Shown here piece by piece: positions 27,799 to 37,597 of a stretch of 64,000 bases of DNA. Below the pieces are notes generated by a model, which worked only from the letters and a program-made list of their open reading frames with translations, was not told the origin of the DNA and did no database searches. The stretch's first letter is position 1. The number at the start of each line of letters is the position of its first letter. The DNA lies in the NCBI RefSeq assembly GCF_963675905.1, contig NZ_OY780936.1, positions 3,233,946 through 3,297,945 of the forward strand, written 5' to 3'. The stretch comes from an uncultured Bacteroides sp. Its GTDB lineage: Bacteria; Bacteroidota; Bacteroidia; Bacteroidales; Bacteroidaceae. The translations under genes were made by a program, and so were the position numbers.

Positions 27799-28449
27799 AT
27801 GCAACAACTTAACATAAAGAAAATAACTACTCAGGGCCTTTCTGTAGCTTCTCTGTCAGCTCTAATGGATCGGGAAAAAATAGAGTTTAATACAGTTGGC
27901 TTTGTAAACTGGGATAGTTATCCATATAAACCGAAAGTGAAATTCCGTATTGCACATACAGATAATGCCATACTGGTTAATTATCAGGTGGAAGAAGATT
28001 CTGTCAGAGCTAAATATGGCGAAGACAATGGCTGTGTATGGACAGACTCTTGCGTTGAATTCTTTGTGAGCCCGGCAAATGACAGTCTTTATTACAATCT
28101 TGAATCCAACTGTATAGGGACAGTCCTTTTAGGTGTTGGGAATGACAGACATGATCGTGAACGTGCCATTTCAGATGTGTTATCAGGAATTCAACGATGG
28201 ACGAGCTTGGGAAATGATTCTTTTGAAGAACGTCTAGGTAAGTGTTCGTGGGAACTTTCATTGATAGTACCATATACTGTGTTCTTTAAACATTCCATTA
28301 AGTCTCTTGATGGAACAACTATAAAAGGTAATTTTTATAAGTGCGGCGATGAGTTAAAAACGCCTCATTATATTTCCTGGAATCAGATAAAAACTGAAAA
28401 GCCGGATTTTCATCGTCCTGAGTTTTTCGGGAAGTTATGTTTTGAATAG
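27799..28449 (+). CDS. carbohydrate-binding family 9-like protein
   Basis: 216 aa from the ATG at 27799. The middle carries CBM9/DOMON-like features: KVKFRIAHTDNAILVNYQV, CVWTDSCVEFFVSPANDSLYYNLESN and a late EFFGKLCF ending. No signal peptide is visible, so unlike secreted CBM9 domains it may be cytoplasmic. Stand-alone proteins of this type are common in Bacteroides; function unknown. Own promoter. Confidence 0.75.
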   Translation: MQQLNIKKITTQGLSVASLSALMDREKIEFNTVGFVNWDSYPYKPKVKFRIAHTDNAILVNYQVEEDSVRAKYGEDNGCVWTDSCVEFFVSPANDSLYYNLESNCIGTVLLGVGNDRHDRERAISDVLSGIQRWTSLGNDSFEERLGKCSWELSLIVPYTVFFKHSIKSLDGTTIKGNFYKCGDELKTPHYISWNQIKTEKPDFHRPEFFGKLCFE

Positions 28450-28534
28450 TATTTTTGGCAGTAGCAGAGGAACAAACGCTCTGCAATTTTGTATATTTTA
28501 TGCCAAAGTATGCTGTTAAGTTGTAGATATCATT

Positions 28535-28542
28535 TATTTTTG
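28535..28542 (+). promoter_or_regulatory. -7-like element before the Ig-like lipoprotein gene
   Basis: TATTTTTG ends only 4 bp before the ATG at 28547, which would give an almost leaderless transcript. It may be functional or a chance match. Confidence 0.35.
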
Positions 28543-28546
28543 CAAC

Positions 28547-30445
28547 ATGATAAATTTTAAAAATCATAGAGTAAAGCATGCTTTTCTGAGTGCTTTTGGT
28601 GCTGGCGTATTAACGCTGGCTATGTATTCATGTGCAAATATAGGTAATCCTACTGGTGGCCCAATTGATGAAACTCCTCCAAAGTTTGTTGGAAGTACTC
28701 CGGCTATAGGAACTTTGAATAACAACAAAACAAAACTTGTTCTCGAGTTCGATGAGTTTATTAAAATTGAGAATGCTTCCGAAAAGGTAATAGTTTCTCC
28801 ACCACAGGTTATGGCTCCCGAGATAAAGCAGAGCGGGAAGAAGGTAGTGGTCAGTTTGCTGGATTCTCTGAAAGCAAACAGAACCTATACTGTTGATTTC
28901 TCAGATGCTATTGTCGATAACAATGAGAGTAATCCATTAGGTAATTTTACATATACTTTTTCAACCGGAACAGCGATAGATACGATGGAAGTTTCGGGTT
29001 ATGTGCTTGATGCTTCAAATCTGGAACCTGTAAAAGGAATATTGGTAGGACTTCATTCCAATCTGGCTGATTCTGCCTTTACAAAACTGCCTTTTGAAAG
29101 AGTTTCGCGGACAGATAGCCGTGGATATTTTGTAATTAAAGGAATTGCTGCGGGTACATATCGTATTTTCGGATTACAGGACGCTAATCAGAATTTTGCT
29201 TTTGACCAAAAAAGTGAGGCTCTTGCAGTTTATCCTTCTAAAGTGACTCCGCATTTTGAAACTCGTAGCAGACAAGATACGGTATGGCAAGACACAATAA
29301 CCATAGATACAATTCTGACAAAGCAGTATACTCACTATCTTCCGGATAATGTTATTCTCCGTTCTTTTAAAGAAGATTTCAAAACACAGTATTTAATAAA
29401 AAGCGAGCGTTTAACTCCTCATAAATTTACGCTCTATTTTGCTACTGCGGCTAGCTCCTTACCTGTAATTAAAGGATTAAACTTTAATGAGAAGGATGCT
29501 TTCTTTATACAGAAATCTCTTAAGAACGATACTATTAATTATTGGATAAAGGATTCTTTGAACTATAAAAAAGATACTTTGAGTATGACCCTGAATTATC
29601 TTTATACAGATACGTTGGGGCAACTTGTTCCTAAAACTGATACTCTTAATTTGGCTGTGAAGAAAGTTAAGGGATCTGTAGAACCTAAAAAAAGCAAAAA
29701 GGATGAACCGGAACCAACCAAGTTTTTACAGGTAAAGAATTCCGTATCTTCCAGTTTTGACGTATATAATAATATTAGGCTTGAGTTTGAAGAACCGATA
29801 GTCTGTTATGATAGTACTGCCATCCACCTTAAACAGAAAGTCGATTCTTTATTGACTGATGTTCCTTTTGTGTTCAGGCAGGATACGCTTCATCCCTTAA
29901 CGTATGAACTTATGGCCGACTGGAACCCCGAAAAGGAATATGAGTTTAAGGTCGATTCTACCGCGTTTCATGGTATGTATGGGCTCTTCTCTAATAAAAT
30001 AGAATCAACGTTTAAAGTTCGTTCTCTTGATGAGTATGCTGCTTTGTATATGAATGTCACCGGTGCAGATTCTACAGCTTATGCAGAATTACTTGATGGA
30101 CAGGATAAAGCAACACGAAAAGTAAAAGTTGTAAATGGTAGAGCTGATTTTTATTACCTTAACCCCGGAAAGTATTATGTACGATTAGTAAATGATACCA
30201 ATGGTAATGGAGTATGGGATACCGGAAATTATGAAAAGGGAATTCCACCGGAAGAGGTCTTTTATTATAATCAGGAACTGGAGCTGAAAGCTCTTTGGGA
30301 AGTAGAACAAGAATGGAATCTTCGTGGTGTGTCTTTAGATAAACAAAAGCTAGATGTACTTAAAAAACAGAAGCCAGATGAAAATAAGAAGAAAAAGAAA
30401 TCTCAAAATAGTAAAACGAATTCAAGCAGAAGGTCAACTTATTAA
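28547..30445 (+). CDS. Ig-like domain lipoprotein (Big_5 / SbsA-type)
   Basis: 632 aa. The signal peptide ends in a lipobox (LAMYSC), then CANIGNPTGGPIDETPP, a Bacteroidota signature, followed by a Big_5 Ig-like domain (about 45-140; FVGSTPAIG, LVLEFDEFIKIE, YTFSTG). A carboxypeptidase-regulatory-like fold follows (GYVLDASNLEPVKGILVGL), then beta-rich sequence and a Lys-rich tail. Predicted outer-membrane lipoprotein of unknown function. Its 3' end overlaps the next gene by 68 bp. Confidence 0.85.
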   Translation: MINFKNHRVKHAFLSAFGAGVLTLAMYSCANIGNPTGGPIDETPPKFVGSTPAIGTLNNNKTKLVLEFDEFIKIENASEKVIVSPPQVMAPEIKQSGKKVVVSLLDSLKANRTYTVDFSDAIVDNNESNPLGNFTYTFSTGTAIDTMEVSGYVLDASNLEPVKGILVGLHSNLADSAFTKLPFERVSRTDSRGYFVIKGIAAGTYRIFGLQDANQNFAFDQKSEALAVYPSKVTPHFETRSRQDTVWQDTITIDTILTKQYTHYLPDNVILRSFKEDFKTQYLIKSERLTPHKFTLYFATAASSLPVIKGLNFNEKDAFFIQKSLKNDTINYWIKDSLNYKKDTLSMTLNYLYTDTLGQLVPKTDTLNLAVKKVKGSVEPKKSKKDEPEPTKFLQVKNSVSSSFDVYNNIRLEFEEPIVCYDSTAIHLKQKVDSLLTDVPFVFRQDTLHPLTYELMADWNPEKEYEFKVDSTAFHGMYGLFSNKIESTFKVRSLDEYAALYMNVTGADSTAYAELLDGQDKATRKVKVVNGRADFYYLNPGKYYVRLVNDTNGNGVWDTGNYEKGIPPEEVFYYNQELELKALWEVEQEWNLRGVSLDKQKLDVLKKQKPDENKKKKKSQNSKTNSSRRSTY

Positions 30446-31259
30446 GTCTTGCTGCATTTCGTTTATATTTATGTTCATGCTCGTAGGTGGTACTCCTTCT
30501 GCGCATGCGCAGTGTGAGGCTAAAAACGATGCTTTTCGTTCGGGTGAGCACGTAATGTATGATCTTTATTTCAACTGGAAATTTGTCTGGACAAAAGCAG
30601 GGCAGGCCAGTCTTACTACAAATGCAATGAATTATGGTGCTAAACCTGCCTATCGCATAAATTTGCTGGCATTTGGCAGTAAAACAGCCGATTTCTTTTT
30701 TAAGATGAGAGATACACTTACCTGCATTATAGGTGATCAATTACAACCTTATTATTTTCGTAAAGGAGCTGAAGAGGGAGGAAAGTATACGGTTGATGAA
30801 GTTCACTTCTCTTATCGGAATGGAGTTTGTTCTGCAAAGCAGAAACGGATAAAGAACTTTGGCACTCCTAAAATAACATCTGCGGAAGATAGCCGATGCA
30901 TGTATGATATGCTGAGTATTTTGGCTCAGGCGAGATCATTTGATCCTACAGACTATAAAGTAGGGCAACATATAAAATTTCAGATGGCTACAGGTACAAA
31001 GATTGAAGAGCAGACACTTATATACAGAGGCAAGAAAATAACGGAGGTTCAGGATGGTGCAAAATATCGTACTTTGGTATTTTCTTTGGTTGAATATAAA
31101 AAGAAGAAAGAAAAAGAAGTGATTACTTTTTATGTAACAGATGATGCTAATCACCTCCCTGTGCGTTTGGATTTATTTCTGAATTTTGGATCAGCTAAGG
31201 CTTTTCTTAAGAGTGTAAGAAACTATAAGCATCCATTAACCTCAATTGTTACAAATTAA
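30378..31259 (+). CDS. DUF3108 family secreted protein
   Basis: About 293 aa from the ATG at 30378, inside the preceding gene (68-bp overlap). That start, or one close to it, is needed to keep the basic region before the hydrophobic signal segment ending near SAHAQ. The mature part has the DUF3108 pattern (EHVMYDLYFNWKFVWTKAGQASL, later KVGQHIKFQMATG and THHLPV-like DANHLPVRLDL), a periplasmic family. The downstream ATG at 30474 would cut the signal peptide. Co-transcribed with the Ig-like lipoprotein. Confidence 0.8.
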   Translation: MKIRRKRNLKIVKRIQAEGQLIKSCCISFIFMFMLVGGTPSAHAQCEAKNDAFRSGEHVMYDLYFNWKFVWTKAGQASLTTNAMNYGAKPAYRINLLAFGSKTADFFFKMRDTLTCIIGDQLQPYYFRKGAEEGGKYTVDEVHFSYRNGVCSAKQKRIKNFGTPKITSAEDSRCMYDMLSILAQARSFDPTDYKVGQHIKFQMATGTKIEEQTLIYRGKKITEVQDGAKYRTLVFSLVEYKKKKEKEVITFYVTDDANHLPVRLDLFLNFGSAKAFLKSVRNYKHPLTSIVTN

Positions 31260-31653
31260 AAGGTAACTTGTTGTCTTTGCGGTACATTGTGGCTTCAAAA
31301 TCGGCAATTAGTTCTCCATTTTGATTTGTAACATCTACATGGTAATGTCCGGTTCGCTTATGGATAAATCTTTCAGTAGCTTCAGCGTATAATGTATCTC
31401 CAGGGCCGCTTGTACGGAAAAAATTTATGGACGAGGTTAATGATAATGCCAGGTTGCCATGTGAGTTTGCCGCTGCTGCCAATGCTAAATCTGCCAAAGT
31501 AAAGATTGCCCCGCCTTGTGTAGTATTACCGGCATTCAAATGCTGTTCAGTAACAACCATCATAACCTTTCCGTATCCTGGTCTTATTTCCAGAAGTGTA
31601 ATTCCGGCTTGAGCAGCAAACCTATCATCTTTAAAGAAATCTTTTGCAGTCAT
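31249..31653 (-). CDS. PaaI-type hotdog-fold thioesterase
   Basis: 134 aa. Single 4HBT domain with the segment NAGNTTQGGAIFTLADLALAAAANSHG, where the Asp is the expected catalytic residue of PaaI-like acyl-CoA thioesterases. Substrate not determinable. Its 3' end overlaps the convergent DUF3108 gene by 11 bp. It lies 66 bp downstream of the cysS stop, on the far side of the cysS terminator. Confidence 0.88.
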   Translation of the reverse strand: MTAKDFFKDDRFAAQAGITLLEIRPGYGKVMMVVTEQHLNAGNTTQGGAIFTLADLALAAAANSHGNLALSLTSSINFFRTSGPGDTLYAEATERFIHKRTGHYHVDVTNQNGELIADFEATMYRKDNKLPFNL

Positions 31654-31663
31654 GTTATTTTAG

Positions 31664-31704
31664 ATAAAAAAAGAGTGAAAAGTGCATTCGCCTTTCCACT
31701 CTTT
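31664..31704 (-). terminator. intrinsic terminator of cysS
   Basis: Stem AAAGAGTG (31670-31677) / CACTCTTT (31697-31704), extended inward by further pairs with one mismatch, then a T-run on the minus strand just before the thioesterase gene. Confidence 0.7.
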
Positions 31705-31719
31705 GATGTTTTCTATATC

Positions 31720-33195
31720 TTATTTATTGAGTTTCCACTCAAAACCATCTTTTGTATCTTTGATTTCAAATCCTAAAGCGGTGAGCTCATTCCGAATCTT
31801 GTCGGCTGTAGCCCAATCTTTATTTGCTTTAGCCTGAATGCGCAATTCAAGAAGCATATCTACTACCTTGTTGTATGTTTCGGTATTGCTTTGAGCTGCA
31901 CTAGCTTCTTCTTTAAGTCCAAGAATATCAAACATGAAGAGGTGGAATACATCACACAGTTCTTTCAAATCTTCCGCAGAAATAGTATTGTTTCCAGCAA
32001 GAATATTATTAACCATCTTAGTTGCGTCAAACAAATGAGAAATGACAATCGGTGAATTCATGTCATCATTCATTGCTTCATAACATTTAGCCCGAAGTGA
32101 TTTAACATCTACTGTAGATGTAGCAGCCGGAGTTATTTTCTTTAGATTGGTTACTGCTTCCATCAATCGCTGCAAGCCTTTCTCTGATGCCTGAAGAGCT
32201 TCATTGCTGAAGTCAACAGTACTTCTATAGTGAGCCTGAAGAATAAAAAAGCGAATGGTCATAGCACTGTATGCTTGTGTAAGTGTTTGGTGAGATCCGT
32301 TGAAGAACTCATCCAAAGTAATGAAATTACCCAAAGACTTACCCATTTTAGTGCCATTGATAGTAATCATATTGTTGTGCATCCAGTAATGAACAGTCTC
32401 TTTTCCCAGAGCAGCAACCGACTGAGCAATTTCGCATTCGTGATGAGGGAACAGTAAATCCATACCGCCACCGTGAATATCAAATTCTTCGCCCAGATAT
32501 TTAGTACCCATAGCCGAACATTCCATGTGCCATCCGGGGAAACCTTCACTCCATTCAGAATGCCAGTGCATGATATGTTCTGGTGAAGCTTTTTTCCATA
32601 AAGCAAAATCAGCAGAGTTCTTTTTCTCGCTTTGACCATCAAGTTCACGGGTGGTGCTGAGCAGTTCTTCCACGTTTCTTCCGGAAAGTTTTCCGTAGTT
32701 ATGATCCTTGCTGTATTTTTCAATATCGAAGTATACAGAACCTTCGCTTACATAAGCATATCCGGCATCCAGTATTTTTTGTACAAAATTCATTTGTTCA
32801 ATGATATGTCCTGAAGCCATAGGTTCAATGCTGGGAGGAAGAACGTTTAGGGCTTCCATTGCATGGTGGTAGCGGGTCAGATAATATTGAACAACTTCCA
32901 TAGGTTCCAATTGCTCCAAGCGTGCTTTTTTTGCAATTTTATCTTCTCCTTCATCTGCATCATGTTCCAGATGACCTACGTCAGTAATGTTACGAACATA
33001 ACGCACCTTGTATCCCAGATGTTTGAGGTAGCGGAATAATAAATCAAATGTAATAGCCGGACGAGCATGTCCTAAATGTGCATCACCATATACGGTAGGA
33101 CCACAAACATACATTCCTACATGAGGTTCTTTTAAAGGGACAAAAAGTTCCTTCTTTCTATTTAATGTGTTGTAAATCGTCAATTGATGTTCCAT
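31720..33195 (-). CDS. cysS: cysteinyl-tRNA synthetase
   Basis: 491 aa, class I synthetase that charges tRNA-Cys. The first zinc ligand and HIGH motif are [13 protein letters not shown] (residues 31-43), the Trp/zinc region is [12 protein letters not shown], and the KMSKS loop is KMGKSLGNF. Full length with the C-terminal anticodon-binding region. Monocistronic with its own promoter element and terminator. Confidence 0.97.
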   Translation of the reverse strand: MEHQLTIYNTLNRKKELFVPLKEPHVGMYVCGPTVYGDAHLGHARPAITFDLLFRYLKHLGYKVRYVRNITDVGHLEHDADEGEDKIAKKARLEQLEPMEVVQYYLTRYHHAMEALNVLPPSIEPMASGHIIEQMNFVQKILDAGYAYVSEGSVYFDIEKYSKDHNYGKLSGRNVEELLSTTRELDGQSEKKNSADFALWKKASPEHIMHWHSEWSEGFPGWHMECSAMGTKYLGEEFDIHGGGMDLLFPHHECEIAQSVAALGKETVHYWMHNNMITINGTKMGKSLGNFITLDEFFNGSHQTLTQAYSAMTIRFFILQAHYRSTVDFSNEALQASEKGLQRLMEAVTNLKKITPAATSTVDVKSLRAKCYEAMNDDMNSPIVISHLFDATKMVNNILAGNNTISAEDLKELCDVFHLFMFDILGLKEEASAAQSNTETYNKVVDMLLELRIQAKANKDWATADKIRNELTALGFEIKDTKDGFEWKLNK

Positions 33196-33216
33196 AACTC
33201 ATTTATTTTGAAAGCA

Positions 33217-33224
33217 CAAATGTA
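33217..33224 (-). promoter_or_regulatory. -7 promoter element of cysS
   Basis: Minus-strand TACATTTG, 22 bp before the cysS ATG. Confidence 0.5.
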
Positions 33225-33373
33225 CAATAAATTATTTATGTGGTCATTCTATTTGATTACGTAAATTTTCAATTCTGTTTCCAAATTTTAAAAAGAAACG
33301 AGTTTTAGACAAGAAAAAGTGTGTTTTAGCCCTTTTTTTTAATAAATCCTTATGTGTTATTCAAAAGATGGTT

Positions 33374-33381
33374 TAATTTTG
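33374..33381 (+). promoter_or_regulatory. -7 promoter element of the acyltransferase pair
   Basis: TAATTTTG matches TAnnTTTG, 20 bp before the ATG at 33401. Confidence 0.5.
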
Positions 33382-33400
33382 CATCTTGATTTATTAAAAA

Positions 33401-34246
33401 ATGGCTAACGACTCTGTATTTCTCATTGACATAGATAATGTGCTCCGCTCAAAAGCGCCGGGTAAATTTAAGTATATCCCGCAGTTTATCATTTCATACT
33501 TGAAAAGAATTGTTCATCAGGAAGAGCTGAATGAATTTATGATAAGTGTGAAGGATAGGATAGGAGTAGATTTTCTGGAATCATCTATGGACTTTCTGGA
33601 TGCAAAAGTTGATGTAAAAGGCGTTGAGAATCTTCCGGAAGAAGGTTTTTGTACTTTTGTATCCAATCATCCTTTGGGTGGATTAGATGGCGTTGCTGTT
33701 GGCTATGTATTGGGTAAGCACTATAACGGTAAAATTAAGTACCTGGTTAATGATCTTTTAATGAATCTTCATAATCTGGCACCGCTTTGTATTCCGGTAA
33801 ACAAAACCGGTTCACAGGCAAGGCATTTTCCGGCAATGGTAGAGGCTGGCTTTGCATCCGATAATCATATGATAATGTTTCCTGCAGGGATGTGTTCGCG
33901 CAGACGTAATGGAGTAATTGCCGATCTTCCCTGGACAAAGACATTTATTGTAAAGAGTGTACAAATGCAGCGTGATGTAGTTCCGATGTATTTTGAAGGA
34001 CGGAATTCTGACTTTTTTTACAACCTGTCCAACATAAGGAAGAGCCTTGGAGTAAAAGTAAATATTGAAATGCTTTATCTGGCAGATGAGATGTTTAAGA
34101 ACAGACATAAAACATTTACCCTGATAATAGGAAAACCTATTCCCTGGCAAACTTTTGATAAATCAAAATCTCCGGCAGAATGGGCAGACTATGTAAGGGA
34201 GATTGTTTATAAGCTTAATACACTAAAAGAAAAAAACACAAAATAA
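33401..34246 (+). CDS. glsA: PlsC-like O-acyltransferase, GlsA/OlsA-type (glycine lipid synthesis)
   Basis: 281 aa. The acyltransferase motif is NHPLGGLDG (near residue 90), with His and Asp spaced one residue wider than the usual HxxxxD. Further blocks are MFPAGMCSRR (glycerol/acyl pocket) and VVPMYFEGRN. It is directly followed, with no gap, by a GNAT N-acyltransferase, the same pairing as glsA/glsB of Bacteroides thetaiotaomicron, which make N-acyl-3-acyloxy-acyl glycine lipids. I infer it adds the second, O-linked acyl chain at the inner membrane. Symbol by analogy. Confidence 0.8.
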   Translation: MANDSVFLIDIDNVLRSKAPGKFKYIPQFIISYLKRIVHQEELNEFMISVKDRIGVDFLESSMDFLDAKVDVKGVENLPEEGFCTFVSNHPLGGLDGVAVGYVLGKHYNGKIKYLVNDLLMNLHNLAPLCIPVNKTGSQARHFPAMVEAGFASDNHMIMFPAGMCSRRRNGVIADLPWTKTFIVKSVQMQRDVVPMYFEGRNSDFFYNLSNIRKSLGVKVNIEMLYLADEMFKNRHKTFTLIIGKPIPWQTFDKSKSPAEWADYVREIVYKLNTLKEKNTK

Positions 34247-35233
34247 ATGGAAGATATAATAAAGCCTATCAGCAAAGAAGTTTTGAAGGCAGAACTTACA
34301 GATGATAAACGCTTACGAATGACCAATAAAAGTAACAATTATATTTATATTGTTACGCATCAGGACTCTCCAAATGTAATGCTTGAAATTGGGCGTTTAA
34401 GAGAGATAGCCTTCCGAGCTGCCGGTGGAGGTTCAGGCCTTTCGGTAGATATCGATGAGTATGATACGATGGAGAATCCGTATAAGCAATTGATTGTATG
34501 GAACCCTGAAGCCGAAGAGATACTTGGAGGTTATCGTTATATACTTGGTACAGATGTCAATTTTGACGAGAAAGGACATCCGATATTGGCAACATCTCAT
34601 ATGTTTGACTTTTCCGAGAAGTTCATTAAAGAATATCTTCCCACTACAATAGAACTGGGACGATCTTTCGTAACACTCGAATATCAGTCTACAAGGGCAG
34701 GGGCAAAGGGGCTGTTTGCTCTGGATAATTTATGGGATGGTCTTGGAGCCTTAACTGTAATAATGCCAACAGTGAAATATTTCTTTGGTAAAGTTACAAT
34801 GTATCCAAGTTTTCATCGCCATGGCAGAGATATGATTCTCTATTTCTTAAGAAAACATTTTGGTGATAAAGAAAACCTCATTACTCCGATGAAACCGTTG
34901 GAACTGGAAGCTGATGAGTCTGAACTTGCAAGGCTTTTTGATAAGGATGCCTTTAAGGAAGATTACAAGGTTCTGAATGCAGAAGTTCGTAAGCTTGGCT
35001 ATAACATTCCTCCTTTGGTAAATGCATACATGGGACTCTCTCCCACAATGAAAATGTTTGGAACAGCTATAAACTATGGCTTTGGAGATGTAGAGGAAAC
35101 CGGTATCCTGATTGCTGTAGATGAGATCCTTGAAGATAAACGAGTTCGCCATATTGACTCTTTTGCTAAAGAAAATCCTCAATCGTGTCTGATAACATCT
35201 GGCGCCAATAATATTATTTTTAAAGCCGACTAG
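34247..35233 (+). CDS. glsB: GNAT N-acyltransferase, GlsB/OlsB-type (glycine lipid synthesis)
   Basis: 328 aa, OlsB-like acyltransferase fold. Core block is IELGRSFVTLEYQSTRAGAKG, with earlier RLREIAFRAAGGGSG and YRYILG. In the characterised Bacteroides pair this enzyme N-acylates glycine with a 3-hydroxy fatty acid before GlsA adds the second chain. The start codon immediately follows the stop of the O-acyltransferase gene, so the two are surely co-transcribed. Glycine as substrate is inferred from the taxon and gene pair; ornithine is the alternative in other groups. Confidence 0.8.
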   Translation: MEDIIKPISKEVLKAELTDDKRLRMTNKSNNYIYIVTHQDSPNVMLEIGRLREIAFRAAGGGSGLSVDIDEYDTMENPYKQLIVWNPEAEEILGGYRYILGTDVNFDEKGHPILATSHMFDFSEKFIKEYLPTTIELGRSFVTLEYQSTRAGAKGLFALDNLWDGLGALTVIMPTVKYFFGKVTMYPSFHRHGRDMILYFLRKHFGDKENLITPMKPLELEADESELARLFDKDAFKEDYKVLNAEVRKLGYNIPPLVNAYMGLSPTMKMFGTAINYGFGDVEETGILIAVDEILEDKRVRHIDSFAKENPQSCLITSGANNIIFKAD

Positions 35234-35255
35234 TTATTTAAAAAATTATAATGAT

Positions 35256-35288
35256 AAAAGGAGAGGGAAACCTTTCCTTTTTTTATTT
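35256..35288 (+). terminator. intrinsic terminator of the acyltransferase operon
   Basis: Stem 35256-35266 with 35271-35281 (one G-U pair), GAAA tetraloop, then a T-rich tail. Confidence 0.8.
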
Positions 35289-35290
35289 CC

Positions 35291-35366
35291 CTGTACAAAA
35301 GATTGCATTCTTTTGTACAGAACAATTAATTCATCTTGTACAAAAGAAAACAATCTTTTGTACAAG
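35291..35366. repeat. TGTACA array: two hairpins, four motifs at 22-23-nt spacing
   Basis: Hairpin 1 pairs 35291-35302 with 35309-35320 (CTGTACAAAAGA, 12 bp perfect). Hairpin 2 pairs 35335-35347 with 35354-35366 (CTTGTACAAAAGA, 13 bp perfect). TGTACA occurs at 35292, 35314, 35337 and 35359, a spacing of two helical turns. A related array is at 48216-48275. Confidence 0.7.
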
Positions 35367-35604
35367 ATTCCAATAAGTATTGTTGGACTTTTTATTATTC
35401 CCGGTTTATAGATCAATTTTATCAGTCGGAGAATACAAATTGATTGCCGGTTCACTACTTTGTTTTTTGCTTATTGGTAGATCTAAAGCCATTATCTTAT
35501 TAATTTAGAGACGTTAATGGACCTTTTTTGATAAATTTGTTGTGTTGTGATGCTTCTCTCTATTAATAACTACTATCTTTGTATGTTTAGATGAGATTTT
35601 TACG

Positions 35605-35612
35605 TATTTTTG
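35605..35612 (+). promoter_or_regulatory. -7 promoter element of kup
   Basis: TATTTTTG, 24 bp before the kup ATG. A second match, TATCTTTG, is at 35574-35581. Confidence 0.5.
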
Positions 35613-35635
35613 CGCCGCTTTTTAAAAAATAAAAA

Positions 35636-37567
35636 ATGAAACATCAACACAAAGTGCCCTTCGGAATGATGGGTATATTCTTAGCCATCGGAATTGTGTA
35701 TGGAGATATAGGAACATCTCCTTTGTACGTAATGAAAGCTATTGTAAATGGCTTACCCGATGGATTGCGTGCAAGTCCGGATTATATTATTGGAGCAATT
35801 TCTTGTATAATATGGACATTGACTTTACAAACAACCATCAAATATGTGGTTGTAACCCTTAGGGCAGATAACAAAGGTGAAGGAGGTATTCTTTCTTTGT
35901 TTGCCTTAATCCGAAAAAAATATCGATGGGCATACGTCTTTGCTATGATTGGAGCAGCCACACTGCTGGCCGATGGAATTATTACTCCTGCCATTACGGT
36001 AATATCTTCTGTAGAAGGTTTAAATGCACTGGTTCCTTCAATACCCATAATACCTGTAACCCTGGCTATAATTCTGGCACTTTTCCTCATTCAACCATTG
36101 GGTACAGCCCGTTTAGGAAAACCATTTGGACGGATTATGTTTTTATGGTTTTCAATGATTGGAATTCTGGGTCTTTTAGCTTATTTCCAGTATCCTCTTA
36201 TTATTAAAGCCTTTAATCCGATATATGCAGTTAAGGTATTGATAGAAGCACCAGATGCATTTATCATATTGGGCGCTGTTTTTCTTTGTACTACGGGAGC
36301 CGAAGCTCTTTATTCCGACCTTGGTCACTGTGGGTTGCACAACATCCGTGTATCCTGGGTTTATGTAAAACTAACCCTGATACTAAACTATCTTGGACAA
36401 GGTGCATGGATTATCACTCATCCTGATAAAATTGTAACAGATGTTAACCCATTCTTTGCTATTATGCCCGGCTGGTTTTCATTCATCGGTGTTATAATGG
36501 CCACATTGGCTGCAATCATTGCCAGCCAGGCGTTAATAAGTGGCTCCTTTACAATTATCAGTGAAGCAATATCACTGGATTTGTGGCCAAATATCAAAAT
36601 TAAATATCCAACAGAAGTAAAAGGACAAATGTTCATACCTCAGGTGAACTATTCATTGATGATATTGTGTACGCTGATAGTAATAGCATTTGGTTCATCT
36701 TCAAATATGGAAGCAGCTTACGGGCTCTCCATTACCATTACGATGTTAATGACAACATTCTTGCTTTTTATTTATTTCCAGCTAAAAGAAGTCTCGTTGT
36801 TTTTGAGTATTCCTTTAACCGCTTTCTTCGTTTCACTCGAAGGTAGTTTCTTTATAGCCAATATGTTTAAGTTTGCTCATGGAGGTTGGGCAACAATACT
36901 TATTGCCGGATGTATATTTGCTATTATGTATGTGTGGTATAATGGCCGCCGTATCAAGAATCACTGTTCAACATACGAGTCTATTGCACCTACAATAGAG
37001 TGTCTTCAAGAGATTACCGAAGATGAATCCATACCTAAATTTGCTACTCACCTTGTATACGTTACCCGGGCTAAATATCCCGATGAAATGGAAAGTAAAA
37101 TAGTCTATTCTCTTATTAATAAACAGCCTAAACGGGCCGATACATATTGGTTCGTATATCTTCACCGTAGTGATGAGCCATATCATTTTAAATATACCGT
37201 GAAAACTTTTGTACCTCAAAAGATGTTCCGGTTAGATATTTATTCGGGATTCAAACAAGGAGTTCACATGGATAAGTTTGTTCACCTTATCTGTAAAGAA
37301 ATGGAAGAAACCGGTCAGGTTGATTTGCTAAGCCGATATCCTTCTTTGCGGGAAAGGAATATCGAAGGTGATTTCAGGTTTGTTGTGGTTGAACGAATAG
37401 CACGTAATCTGCAGTTATCGGCAATCAAGAAAACACTTTTATTGCTCTATTACTTAATTAAGAAGTATTCTACATCCGATACTCAGATTCTGGATTTAGA
37501 TCCATCTGTAGTAACATTAGAATATGTTCCATTAAAGAGTACACCACCTCTGGAAAAAAAAGGATAA
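35636..37567 (+). CDS. kup: KUP-family potassium uptake transporter
   Basis: 643 aa. About 12 transmembrane helices in the first 450 residues and a cytoplasmic C-terminal domain. The N-terminal signature GIVYGDIGTSPLY (19-31) is diagnostic of Kup/HAK/KT K+:H+ symporters. DNKGEGGILSLFAL and GTARLGKPFGRIM also match. Monocistronic, convergent with dgt. Confidence 0.95.
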   Translation: MKHQHKVPFGMMGIFLAIGIVYGDIGTSPLYVMKAIVNGLPDGLRASPDYIIGAISCIIWTLTLQTTIKYVVVTLRADNKGEGGILSLFALIRKKYRWAYVFAMIGAATLLADGIITPAITVISSVEGLNALVPSIPIIPVTLAIILALFLIQPLGTARLGKPFGRIMFLWFSMIGILGLLAYFQYPLIIKAFNPIYAVKVLIEAPDAFIILGAVFLCTTGAEALYSDLGHCGLHNIRVSWVYVKLTLILNYLGQGAWIITHPDKIVTDVNPFFAIMPGWFSFIGVIMATLAAIIASQALISGSFTIISEAISLDLWPNIKIKYPTEVKGQMFIPQVNYSLMILCTLIVIAFGSSSNMEAAYGLSITITMLMTTFLLFIYFQLKEVSLFLSIPLTAFFVSLEGSFFIANMFKFAHGGWATILIAGCIFAIMYVWYNGRRIKNHCSTYESIAPTIECLQEITEDESIPKFATHLVYVTRAKYPDEMESKIVYSLINKQPKRADTYWFVYLHRSDEPYHFKYTVKTFVPQKMFRLDIYSGFKQGVHMDKFVHLICKEMEETGQVDLLSRYPSLRERNIEGDFRFVVVERIARNLQLSAIKKTLLLLYYLIKKYSTSDTQILDLDPSVVTLEYVPLKSTPPLEKKG

Positions 37568-37597
37568 CGTTTAAATTCTAAATGTTTCAGCCAATAT

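Larger units (their letters stand above)
35234..35635. other. 402-bp spacer with terminator, TGTACA hairpins and kup promoter
   Basis: From left to right: the glsB terminator, two TGTACA hairpins (35291-35366), about 240 bp in which I see nothing, and the kup -7 element. No coding frame. Confidence 0.6.

Noticed and set aside
35291-35366. Possible CRISPR-like array (regular 22-nt spacing)
   Set aside because: The repeated unit is only 6-13 nt and palindromic, spacers are not unique inserts, and no cas gene is present.
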